Virus record (IMG/VR): IMGVR_UViG_3300030106_002370
Span: 1-29,733 of that record
Reading direction: 5' to 3' (one strand)
Origin: a virus
Length of the DNA: 29,733 nt
Within the stretch, counting starts at the first letter, position 1. The number at the start of each line of letters is the position of its first letter. A program made the translations under genes and the position numbers. Below the pieces are notes generated by a model. The model saw nothing but the letters and a program-made list of their open reading frames with translations. It was not told the origin of the DNA and did not search any database. This document shows, in pieces, positions 13,868 to 21,997 of the stretch.

Positions 13868-16027
13868 ATGGCTACTAAACTAGGCTCTTTAGTTGTTCGT
13901 AATCCTGGTGGATACGGACTTAACTTTGAAGCAGAAACTTATATGGACGCTCCGACGTTTGCAGAAACGGCGGATAATATGGTTTATGATGTTTCTGGTA
14001 GGCTTAGTAATAGAAAAGGATTTTCTAAGCTACACGCTAATGCAACGATAAGAGTAGCTCCCACACTTGGGAGTAATCCTTTAGCAACAAGTACAAGCAA
14101 TACGAAACAAATAACAGTAACAGAAAGCAGTCATGGTAGAGCGACGGGAGACTACGTTACTGTTAGTGGAGCAACAGCTACGGCAGGTCAAACAACAGGA
14201 GAATTAAATGTTCGGGCTGTTATTACAAAGATTGACGCTAATAGCTGGAAGTATTTTACAAGTGGTACTAGTACTTCTGCGACCTCTGGTGGTGGTAGTT
14301 CTGTTGTAGTAACTTCTGAACCTAGCATAGATTCTATGGCGGTTTATAACTACTCAGGCTCAGAGCAACTTATCTGTGCTTCTACTAGAAACCAGAAGAT
14401 TTATCACTCAGTAACTCCGTACTCAAGCACTCCAACGGATGTAACAGGTACGGTATCTAGTACAGCGAAAGCAGATGGTAACTGGCAGTTTGTTAACTTT
14501 GATAACAAGATCTATGGCTCTAATGCAGTCGATGGGCCTATTATAGTTAAGTCAGGAACAGGAGCGTTTGCCCCCTTAACAGGAGGTATAACACTAGGGT
14601 CTAACCCAATAGCAACAACTAACACTAGTGTTGAGATGGTGATTACTTATAATACCGCAGATCTTACTATAGGCAACGGACAAGTAGTTACGATTTCAGG
14701 AGCAGCAGATACTAACGGTATTGCTGCTGCTAATATTAACGGAGACAGAACAGTAAAAGAAGCTCCTGTACTTAATAATCTAGCAGGTACAGGAACATTT
14801 AAGATTGATGCAGGGTCTAGTGACGCAGCTTCAAGCACTGGATCTGGAGGAGGCAGTTCTGTAGTAGCAACAGCTCCAGGTACAATCCCTACAGGGGGTG
14901 TTATACACAGTGCTTTTGGTAGACTGTGGGTACAGAAGTCTTACACAGGAACAGACAAAAATGTTATTTCGTACTGTGGAACATTAACCCCTTCTTCTTG
15001 GGGAGTAGATACGGCTGTTGGTGGTGAGATAGATACTTTAGGTACGTTTGGGTCTATTGCTCACGGCTACGACGAGTTAGTAGCTATATCATCGTTTGAT
15101 AAATTCTTAGTGGCGTTTTTACGCAACAGTATTATTATTTACAGTAGTCCTGACAGCCCGAATGATTTAGGCATAGAGAGGATTATTCAAGGAGTAGGTT
15201 GTATTTCCAGGGATAGTGTTCAGCAGGTAGGAAGAGACCTTATCTTTTTGTCTACTAACGGCTTACAATCTTTACGACAGGTTATACAAGAAAATGCAGA
15301 TATAGCAGATTTATCTGCGTTAGTACGCAGACAGTTTTTAACTTCTTTGGGTGCCGAGGCTAATTGGCCTAATATTAAAAGTGTTTATAACGCAGAGGAC
15401 GGACAGTACTGGATAAAATCCCCTAACTCAGATTTAGATGAAGTTTGGATTTTTGATTTACACTCTTTAGATAATGATATACCTGTTCGGGTTACTAAGT
15501 TTAAGGGAGCTTCTTGGGATACTTTTACTTATTTCCAAGGAGACGTATACATAGGGAGTACGGGTCTTTTAGGAAAGTACGACGGGTATGTAGACCAATC
15601 ACCTATAGACTCTACTAAGTACGTTTGTACTTGGCGTTCTAATCCAGCAGATTTTGGTTCTTCTAATTTAAAGTTTTTAAAGAAGTTTGTTACAACAGTT
15701 ATTTCAGGTAGCTCAGATACTATCAATGTTTTGTTTGAGTCTGTTGATACAGGTCAAAGTGGTTACGAGACCTTTGTTATCACAAACACAGCAGGAGCTA
15801 GTAGGCTATCTGGAGACGGTGGGGTTATTGCTTTATGGGGTGCTTCGGACGCGGAGTGGGGAGAAGCAGAGTGGGGCGGTGGCTCTAGTACTTATTACGA
15901 GTTAAACGGCAGTTGTGCAGGGGCAGGGAGAGCTTGGAAGTTAGGCATAGATTTTGAATCTAATGGCTCATCTATAGCACTAGAACAACTAGCTATATAC
16001 GCAAAAACAGGACGCGAAGGTAGATAA
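13868..16027 (+). CDS. Tail nozzle protein (T7 gp12 / P22 gp10-like) with duplicated domain
   Basis: The 719-residue protein would form the tip of the short tail. Its start (LVVRNPGGYGLNFEAETYMD) and segments such as SVQQVGRDLIFLSTNGLQSL, then DGQYWIKSP and GDVYIGSTGLLGKYDGYVDQ, read as successive beta-propeller blades, as in podovirus nozzles. Two Ig-like or small beta domains, residues 66-149 and 242-334, are copies of each other and interrupt the propeller. GGAGA ten bases before ATG 13868 supports the start. It is followed two bases later by the collar-type fibre gene. Confidence 0.85.
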   Translation: MATKLGSLVVRNPGGYGLNFEAETYMDAPTFAETADNMVYDVSGRLSNRKGFSKLHANATIRVAPTLGSNPLATSTSNTKQITVTESSHGRATGDYVTVSGATATAGQTTGELNVRAVITKIDANSWKYFTSGTSTSATSGGGSSVVVTSEPSIDSMAVYNYSGSEQLICASTRNQKIYHSVTPYSSTPTDVTGTVSSTAKADGNWQFVNFDNKIYGSNAVDGPIIVKSGTGAFAPLTGGITLGSNPIATTNTSVEMVITYNTADLTIGNGQVVTISGAADTNGIAAANINGDRTVKEAPVLNNLAGTGTFKIDAGSSDAASSTGSGGGSSVVATAPGTIPTGGVIHSAFGRLWVQKSYTGTDKNVISYCGTLTPSSWGVDTAVGGEIDTLGTFGSIAHGYDELVAISSFDKFLVAFLRNSIIIYSSPDSPNDLGIERIIQGVGCISRDSVQQVGRDLIFLSTNGLQSLRQVIQENADIADLSALVRRQFLTSLGAEANWPNIKSVYNAEDGQYWIKSPNSDLDEVWIFDLHSLDNDIPVRVTKFKGASWDTFTYFQGDVYIGSTGLLGKYDGYVDQSPIDSTKYVCTWRSNPADFGSSNLKFLKKFVTTVISGSSDTINVLFESVDTGQSGYETFVITNTAGASRLSGDGGVIALWGASDAEWGEAEWGGGSSTYYELNGSCAGAGRAWKLGIDFESNGSSIALEQLAIYAKTGREGR
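14063..14869 (+). repeat. Duplicated beta domain inside the nozzle gene
   Basis: Residues 66-149 (14063-14314) and 242-334 (14591-14869) share a TLGSNP(L/I)AT opening, a (V)T(V/I)SGA...T.G centre, a basic/aspartate strand (KIDANSW versus KIDAGSS) and a GGGSSVV ending. The two copies are separated by about 92 residues of propeller sequence. They look like two inserted copies of one surface domain rather than a tandem duplication. Confidence 0.7.
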
Positions 16028-16029
16028 CT

Positions 16030-16722
16030 ATGGCGATTTATACACCAGTAAATGATTTTTCTGCTAAGGATAATTTATCTTCTGGTGATCCAGAAAAGAT
16101 TATACTTGGCTCAGACATGGACGCAGAGACGGCAGCTATTGCTACGGCAATAGATACCGCAGCAGCCAAAGCAATCCCTGCAACTACTGTCGCTTTGTTT
16201 TTTCAAAGCGCAGCTCCTACAGGGTGGACTAAAAGTACTTCTAATAACGACAAAGCGTTAAGAGTTACCAGTGGTTCTGGTGGAGGTACAGGAGGTTCTG
16301 TAGCTTTTGAGACAGCGTTTGCTAGTCAAACTCCAGCAGGAACAATAGCTAATACGACAGTAACGATACCATCAACAACAGGATCTACCGCAGTATCGGA
16401 AGCTCAGTTACCAGCGCACACTCACTTTGTTATTGCAGATACAAATGAAAGTACAACAACTATCTCAACCTCTAACTACGTTAGTGAGAACGGGGGGTTT
16501 GCTGATACGCAAGGCGGTGACACTACAAACGACGCAGAGTATAGAATTGCAGGTACAGCAACCGCAGCTACGGTAGGTAAGTCTAGTTCGGTAGGTAGTG
16601 GAGATGGCCACACCCACACAATAGGCGCAGCAACAGCGCACAATCACTCGTTTAGTGGAACAGCTATAGACTTAGATGTTCAGTACTTAAACGTTATTGT
16701 TTGTACTAAGGACGCTTACTAA
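16030..16722 (+). CDS. Collar-type short tail fibre with HxH iron-binding motifs
   Basis: The 230-residue protein carries ATTVALFFQSAAPTGWTK, the hallmark opening of the phage tail collar/receptor-binding family (T4 gp12-like), then LPAHTHF, GDGHTHTIG and AHNHSFSG. Paired His-x-His motifs of this kind coordinate metal ions along a trimer axis in long and short tail fibre tips. The end YLNVIVCTKDAY matches the closing strand of the family. It is probably the host-contacting protein at the tail tip, next to the nozzle gene. The low-complexity Thr/Ser/Gly centre may be a variable loop. Confidence 0.85.
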   Translation: MAIYTPVNDFSAKDNLSSGDPEKIILGSDMDAETAAIATAIDTAAAKAIPATTVALFFQSAAPTGWTKSTSNNDKALRVTSGSGGGTGGSVAFETAFASQTPAGTIANTTVTIPSTTGSTAVSEAQLPAHTHFVIADTNESTTTISTSNYVSENGGFADTQGGDTTNDAEYRIAGTATAATVGKSSSVGSGDGHTHTIGAATAHNHSFSGTAIDLDVQYLNVIVCTKDAY

Positions 16723-16723
16723 G

Positions 16724-17050
16724 ATGGAATTGAAGGTTGAAGATAATTGTCCTTTAAATAAATTCAAACCTTGCAAGAAGTTTGAATGTGCTTGGTTTGT
16801 TAATGTCAGAGGGACTCACCCACAAACAGGGGATCAGATAGATTCTTGGGCGTGTTCTATGACTATGCTTCCTATGGTGATGATAGAGAACGCACAAAAG
16901 ACCGCGCAAACAGGCGCGGCAATAGAAAGCTTTAGAAACGAGATGGTTAAAGCTAACGACAACGCACAAAAACTGTTTGTAGAAGCTACAACACAAGTTC
17001 AACAACTAAGGCTTGTAGAACAAACTATGGAGATACAAAATGACATTTGA
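16724..17050 (+). CDS. Conserved small phage protein with four cysteines
   Basis: From ATG 16724 the product is 108 residues. The N-terminal half has cysteines in NCPLNKFKPCKKFECAWF and a later WACSM, which could bind a metal; GTHPQTGDQIDSWACSM resembles a conserved box I remember from marine podoviruses. The C-terminal half is helical (GAAIESFRNEMVKANDNAQK). A TTG at 16697 would extend it but would overlap the fibre gene without benefit. Function unknown; it lies between fibre and internal virion genes and overlaps the next gene by 11 bases. Confidence 0.65.
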   Translation: MELKVEDNCPLNKFKPCKKFECAWFVNVRGTHPQTGDQIDSWACSMTMLPMVMIENAQKTAQTGAAIESFRNEMVKANDNAQKLFVEATTQVQQLRLVEQTMEIQNDI

Positions 17051-18095
17051 TTTAGGCGTGTTTGCCGAATACGGACGTGAAGGGGATGATACGATAGCCC
17101 ACGTTTCGACGGGCGAGCGTGTGATTCCTCCAGGGGTTTTAGGAAAAGATCTTTCTAAAAAGATTGATAATAAAATGGAGGCTATGGGCCTTGATCCTGA
17201 CCGATATATTGTCGGTAGTGAAAAGAACTCAATAAACCCTGCAACGGGACAACCAGAGTTTTTTCTAGGCACTCTTTTAGGCGCTGGGGCAAGTCTTGCA
17301 GGAGATCTTTTTGGGAGTCGCTCTGACAGAAAAGCTCTTGAGAAATTAACAGAGGACGCTGAAAGAACTGCTGCAGCCATAGAAGCGTTGGAGTATTCTG
17401 AGCGTGGGATTGGTGGGCCTTTAGGGGGGATAAGCTATGACGAAGACGGAAACCTAGTTGTTACTCCTGGGGAGCGCCCAACAGCTCTTGCAGAGCAGTT
17501 TGCTGCGCTAGGAGCAGACCTAGCAGGAAGAACTACACAAGATGCTGACCGCGTAAGGGGTCTTATAGAAGACCCTATATACAGTAGAGAAGAACTTTTA
17601 GATATGTTTACTTCTGGTTTGCCTATGGCAGAGCGTGGGATTATCTCCGACACAGACAGCGCGTTAAGTCGTATCTTAGGTGGACGAGGCATTAGTTCTG
17701 GTTCCGCAGGAGCTATGGGGAGAGCGCAAGCGCAAGCGGATATGGCAAGACAAGCCTTGAGAACAGGGGCGGAAGCAGGAGCAACAGATGCGTACCTAAG
17801 GAATTTAACGGGTACAAGTAATGCTTTAGCAGCAGCTTTAGGTTTAGAGACAGGGGCTTTAGCTAATCTACAAAATCTAGCAGGGGCTGAATTAGGCGCG
17901 TTAGGCGCACCTTACGCAGCACTTCCTTATTCTTTGGACTATAACAAAAACCGTTCTTTGTTTGATATAGCTCGGTTAACAGGAGCAGCTAATGCTCGTA
18001 TGGGTCCAGCAGAGTTACAAGCAAGGATGGGTGGTAGTAATAGAGGTGGGGCGTTTATGGATTTCCTTGGTAGGTTAATTCCTCAGGATGCCTAA
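17040..18095 (+). CDS. Putative internal virion (ejection) protein 1
   Basis: The 351-residue protein starts with FAEYGREGDDTIAHVSTGER followed by VIPPGVL, a box common at the N-terminus of podovirus internal or tail-associated proteins. A hydrophobic Gly/Ala segment (FLGTLLGAGASLAGDLFG) near 74-91 and long Ala/Gly/Leu-rich helices (about 215-310) follow, suitable for insertion into the host envelope during DNA ejection. It is first of three consecutive large genes in the order expected for T7 gp14-16 or P22 gp7/20/16 counterparts. No enzymatic motif is seen. Confidence 0.7.
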   Translation: MTFDLGVFAEYGREGDDTIAHVSTGERVIPPGVLGKDLSKKIDNKMEAMGLDPDRYIVGSEKNSINPATGQPEFFLGTLLGAGASLAGDLFGSRSDRKALEKLTEDAERTAAAIEALEYSERGIGGPLGGISYDEDGNLVVTPGERPTALAEQFAALGADLAGRTTQDADRVRGLIEDPIYSREELLDMFTSGLPMAERGIISDTDSALSRILGGRGISSGSAGAMGRAQAQADMARQALRTGAEAGATDAYLRNLTGTSNALAAALGLETGALANLQNLAGAELGALGAPYAALPYSLDYNKNRSLFDIARLTGAANARMGPAELQARMGGSNRGGAFMDFLGRLIPQDA

Positions 18096-18123
18096 ACAAC
18101 ACAGAACGACAAGGAGATAAAAC

Positions 18124-19035
18124 ATGGCAAACCCATTTTCTTTTGACATAGATAGACTTGACGCAGCCGGTATAATGGAAGCGCGCGAAAGAAACCAAGA
18201 TAGGACTAAGAAGCGTATGCAAGATATACACGCTTTGATAGTAAACCGTCGGTTGGATAAGCAGTTTGCCAACAACCCAACTTCTTCTGAGGCGTTTCTT
18301 GCTAGATCACAAGCGTTTCAAGGTTACGACCCTGCAAGAGCGCAACAATTCCTAGCTTTAGGTATAGACGCTAAGAAGGAGGAGAACAGAGCGTTAGAAG
18401 CAAAGCTTGCTAGAGAACAGGAGCTGGCGCTAGCTAGGGCAAAAGGCGAGCTCGTTAAGACTAAGACCCTAACAAACAATCAAGAAGCAACTAATTCTGC
18501 TTATCTAATCCAACTGTGGGATGAGCAACAGCCTGGTTTTTGGGCAGGACTCTTGGGGGAAGAAAAAAAATTACCTGAGCTTACCGATGAGTTGCATAGG
18601 GAATTTAACGGACATTTCCAAGACGTTATACGAGACTCCCGTGGCCAATTGAGCGACCAAGATGCTAGGCTCTTGGCGACTCAACGTCTGATAGGCAATT
18701 TTGGGGGTGACTCTACGGAAAATGGTGATGATAATGAAAATGGTGAGAGAGTATATAGGTACAACGAAGATTTGTTAGGAAAGCAAGAAGAGGTAGTTTA
18801 TCGTGACGATACCTACTACGAAGCAGTAAAAGACATGCTCCCTACGGCACATGGCAACAAGACAATAGCTCAGTTGAGAGCTTTAGACCAAAAAGGACAA
18901 CTCAACGTAAACGAAAAGGCGTTAAGGGGTTATTTAGAAAACAAAAAGAAAGAAAAGGAAGCAAAAGCGAGAGCTGCTGGTGCCGTCGAGGCGCTAGGGA
19001 GATATATTAAAGAGAATAGGAAGGTATATAACTAA
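18124..19035 (+). CDS. Putative internal virion protein 2
   Basis: The 303-residue protein is charged, Gln/Arg/Lys/Glu-rich and mostly helical (REQELALARAKGELVKTKTL near the middle), with no membrane segment and no known enzymatic motif. It has a clear ribosome site, AAGGAGA eight bases before ATG 18124, and its stop abuts the start of the largest protein in the window. By position it fits the middle member of the ejection-protein trio of short-tailed phages. The identification is positional. Confidence 0.65.
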   Translation: MANPFSFDIDRLDAAGIMEARERNQDRTKKRMQDIHALIVNRRLDKQFANNPTSSEAFLARSQAFQGYDPARAQQFLALGIDAKKEENRALEAKLAREQELALARAKGELVKTKTLTNNQEATNSAYLIQLWDEQQPGFWAGLLGEEKKLPELTDELHREFNGHFQDVIRDSRGQLSDQDARLLATQRLIGNFGGDSTENGDDNENGERVYRYNEDLLGKQEEVVYRDDTYYEAVKDMLPTAHGNKTIAQLRALDQKGQLNVNEKALRGYLENKKKEKEAKARAAGAVEALGRYIKENRKVYN

Positions 19036-21780
19036 ATGGCAGAAGCTACACAAATAGCAGAAGAAGAAAAACCTGTTGAAGGGACTATTATTCGCGTTGA
19101 AACACCACAAGGAATTAAGCGTGTAGAAATTCCAGGAAAAGAACCCACAGCAGAACAACTACGGGTTATTAGAGACGCTTTTCCTGAGATTAGTACGTTT
19201 AGGAAACTTGCGTACGGCGTTCAAAGTACGTCTTCTGATGTGCAAAACCTTGACCTACTATCTAAAGCATTTTTTCCTCATCTAGTGGACCCTAACGATA
19301 AGCCAGAAGGCTTTGACGAACTCTCTTTTGACGAGAGACGAGACTTTTTATTTAAACAACGCGACGCGGAAATAAAAGAGAAGTACGCAGATGTTATTAG
19401 GGCAGGAGAAGACGACTCTGGTTTTGCTACAGTAGGGAGCTTCTTAGGTGCGGTACTTACCCCCACAAGCTTACTGCCTGTGGGAGCTACTTGGAAAGGT
19501 ATGGCAGGGATAGGAGCAGTACTTGGTGCTGAGTGGAATTTCCTGGATCAATTCGCAGAAAAGGGAGAGGTCTCTCCTAAAGAGGTTGCTGTATCAGCAT
19601 CGCTTGGTGGGGTACTTGCTCCTGCTTTTGGTGTTCCTATGCAAAAACTTGTGCGTCTTAGGCAAAAGAAACGGAACATAACCCTAAAAGAAAACCAAGA
19701 AGCGATCAATTTAGCAGAAGCGCGAAAACAAGCAGGAGAAGAGTGGGACGCAAAAGGTATAGTACAGGGTCCAGCGAGGCCAGTTAGGGAAACTAGAGAG
19801 CAGTACATTAACAGGACAACAGACTCTACAACAGACCAAGGAGTAGAGGCTGCTGTAGTTTCGGGTAGAAGGATAGAAAAAGAAGATCCTAGAGTAGTTG
19901 AGGCTGTAACTAGTATAGATAAAGGTTCACTAGCAACCGCTAGACGAATTAACTCAGGCCTCAGTGGTTTTATAGGTTCAGTGTCCGATACGATAGAGCG
20001 CGTAGGTGGACAACAGTGGAAAGGCTTGCTTCAAAGACACGATCAGGGTGTGACTAGAACACAAGGTATCTCTACGGAAATACCAAGAGAGTTTTTTAAA
20101 GGAGTTAAAAAACTAAGTCCAGAGGGCCGAAAAGAGGTTGATTTAAAGCTGCTTAATGGATCTCTTAACAGGACTGTTTTAGAAAGATTAAACTTTAGCC
20201 CGAAAGCAATAAAGTCTTTTGAGGAGTCTCAAAAACACCTTGACGAATTACACTCTCAGTTAGTGTCGTCTGGTGCGTTTCGTGACGGCGCAGGGTATTT
20301 GAAGAATTACTGGCCCCGACATGTTAAGGACATTGACGGTTTGCGAGAAACCTACCCCGAAGTGCAAAAGGCGTTGGCAGACGCTAAAAAGAAGAAGACT
20401 CTCAGCGACGATGAGGTACAAGCTATAGTACGAAGGATGATGCACAAGCAACAAGCTAGAGAAAAAAGAGTTCGTTTAGACGACAAAAGGCAGATACCTA
20501 GAGTTGATGAAGAGACGCTGCCTTTTTACGACAACATAGAATCTTCGTACACTCGGTACGTTATGTCTGCAAACGAGCAAATACAACTAAGGAAGACTTT
20601 TGGAGTACATAAAAAAGTAAACAAAGATAAGTCTTTGAATATAGACGAGTCTGTAGAAAGTCTGATTCGGAAGGAGGGTGGAGATTTAGCAGGAGAGCAG
20701 CTACAAGCTCTTTCAACACTTTTTAAAGCGCGGTTTGTAGAAGGAAATCAATCCCCTAACAAGCTTGTTCAGGGGTTACGTTCATCCATATACTTATCCT
20801 TCTTAACCAACCCAATTTCTGCGTTAACTCAGTTAGGAGACGTTGGTATTGCTATGTACACTCAAGGCGTAGGTAACGCCCTTCGTGCAGCTTTTGGGCA
20901 AAAACGAATAACGGTTGCAATGCAGGGGTTAGACAACGCGGTAGCAGGGGAACTTCTTACCGAGCTAGGGACAGCTAAGATGTTACACAAAGCCTTTACT
21001 ATCTCTGGCTTTAGGGCCATAGATAGGTTTGGTAAAGAGGTTTTAATGAACGCTGCTGTTAAGAAAGCGCAGAGACTTAGCAAAAGCGAGGCAGGTAAAG
21101 CAACCCTTAAGAAAAAATACGGGAAGTTCTTTGGCGATGAGTTTGACGCTTTGGTAGATGATTTGAACAGAGGTAAGATGGATAGTGAAAATGTCCTGCT
21201 GTACGCTTGGAGCGAACTAGCGGAGGCGCAACCAATCTCTCCTAGTGAATACCCTCTCAAGTATTTACAAATACCAAATGGAAGACTCTTTTACACTTTG
21301 AAAAGTTTTAGTATCAAACAGTTAAATCTTTTGCGACGCAGTATTGTAGACGAGTGGCAACATGGCAGTAAGAAGACGGCGTTAAAGAACGCCGTTGCTT
21401 ATTCTTTGTTAGTTCCAGGAGGAGCTACGGCTGTTTCTTACATAAAGGACGGGGTGTTAGCTAGAGACATGACGATTGACGATCTCCCTGATAGGTGGTT
21501 AGACCACCACCTTAGATTATTTTTCGGGTCTAAGTACTTGGTAGAGAAACAACGTAAAAAGCTAGATGCTGGAGAAATAGCTGCGGAAGTTTTTTTGCCT
21601 CCTGCTGACCACATAACCTCCGTAGGAAAAGCCCTTCTTGGGGACGCAGAAGAAAAGACAGAGGCGATTAAACACATACCTTTTATTGGCAAGCTTTTAG
21701 ACAACTACTACTTTGGTGGCAAAGAACGAGCAGACGAAAAAACTATGGACAGACGGATAGAACGCTTGCGAGGCTACTAA
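19036..21780 (+). CDS. Large internal virion (ejection) protein 3
   Basis: At 914 residues this is the longest product. It opens with a basic/beta stretch (EGTIIRVETPQGIKRVEIPG), followed near 130-185 by a hydrophobic Gly/Ala-rich region (SFLGAVLTPTSLLPVGATWK) and later by another hydrophobic part (LSFLTNPISALTQLGDVGIA near 577-596). The remainder is helical. The size, order and hydrophobic segments match the large internal protein that enters the host with the genome. I do not see a lytic transglycosylase motif, which T7 gp16 has, so a wall-cutting activity is not supported. Internal ORFs on the opposite strand are shadows. Confidence 0.75.
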   Translation: MAEATQIAEEEKPVEGTIIRVETPQGIKRVEIPGKEPTAEQLRVIRDAFPEISTFRKLAYGVQSTSSDVQNLDLLSKAFFPHLVDPNDKPEGFDELSFDERRDFLFKQRDAEIKEKYADVIRAGEDDSGFATVGSFLGAVLTPTSLLPVGATWKGMAGIGAVLGAEWNFLDQFAEKGEVSPKEVAVSASLGGVLAPAFGVPMQKLVRLRQKKRNITLKENQEAINLAEARKQAGEEWDAKGIVQGPARPVRETREQYINRTTDSTTDQGVEAAVVSGRRIEKEDPRVVEAVTSIDKGSLATARRINSGLSGFIGSVSDTIERVGGQQWKGLLQRHDQGVTRTQGISTEIPREFFKGVKKLSPEGRKEVDLKLLNGSLNRTVLERLNFSPKAIKSFEESQKHLDELHSQLVSSGAFRDGAGYLKNYWPRHVKDIDGLRETYPEVQKALADAKKKKTLSDDEVQAIVRRMMHKQQAREKRVRLDDKRQIPRVDEETLPFYDNIESSYTRYVMSANEQIQLRKTFGVHKKVNKDKSLNIDESVESLIRKEGGDLAGEQLQALSTLFKARFVEGNQSPNKLVQGLRSSIYLSFLTNPISALTQLGDVGIAMYTQGVGNALRAAFGQKRITVAMQGLDNAVAGELLTELGTAKMLHKAFTISGFRAIDRFGKEVLMNAAVKKAQRLSKSEAGKATLKKKYGKFFGDEFDALVDDLNRGKMDSENVLLYAWSELAEAQPISPSEYPLKYLQIPNGRLFYTLKSFSIKQLNLLRRSIVDEWQHGSKKTALKNAVAYSLLVPGGATAVSYIKDGVLARDMTIDDLPDRWLDHHLRLFFGSKYLVEKQRKKLDAGEIAAEVFLPPADHITSVGKALLGDAEEKTEAIKHIPFIGKLLDNYYFGGKERADEKTMDRRIERLRGY

Positions 21781-21847
21781 CGCTAGAAGGGAATAAAATA
21801 AGTATCTATACTTTACAACATAAAATACGACAAGAAACAGAGCGCAC

Positions 21848-21976
21848 ATGATCCAACAATTTAAAGAGAAGCTAGGACGGTGGAAGAAAGCCACTATTCA
21901 ATTCGCCAAAAAGATTTGGCAAAAAATTAAAGACTTTGTAGAAAGATGTATCCACACTTTAGGTAGCCTCTTTTAA
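21848..21976 (+). CDS. Small cationic amphipathic peptide
   Basis: This 42-residue frame sits at the end of the rightward block. Its product (MIQQFKEKLGRWKKATIQFA and 22 more residues) carries eight Lys and two Arg against three acidic residues, two Trp, one Cys and regularly spaced aromatic/aliphatic residues, so it could form a basic amphipathic helix that binds membranes or nucleic acid. There is no clear ribosome site, so expression is uncertain. It ends 21 bases before the stop of the opposing reductase gene. Confidence 0.4.
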   Translation: MIQQFKEKLGRWKKATIQFAKKIWQKIKDFVERCIHTLGSLF

Positions 21977-21997
21977 GGGAGGTGCCAGGGCTTGTCC

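Noticed and set aside
17006-17380. A 124-codon minus-strand frame across the start of ejection protein 1
   Set aside because: It has Ser/Pro/Arg-rich shadow composition opposite two well-supported genes.
20862-21260. A 132-codon minus-strand frame inside the largest ejection protein gene
   Set aside because: It is antisense to a clearly coding gene, has no ribosome site and no recognisable product.
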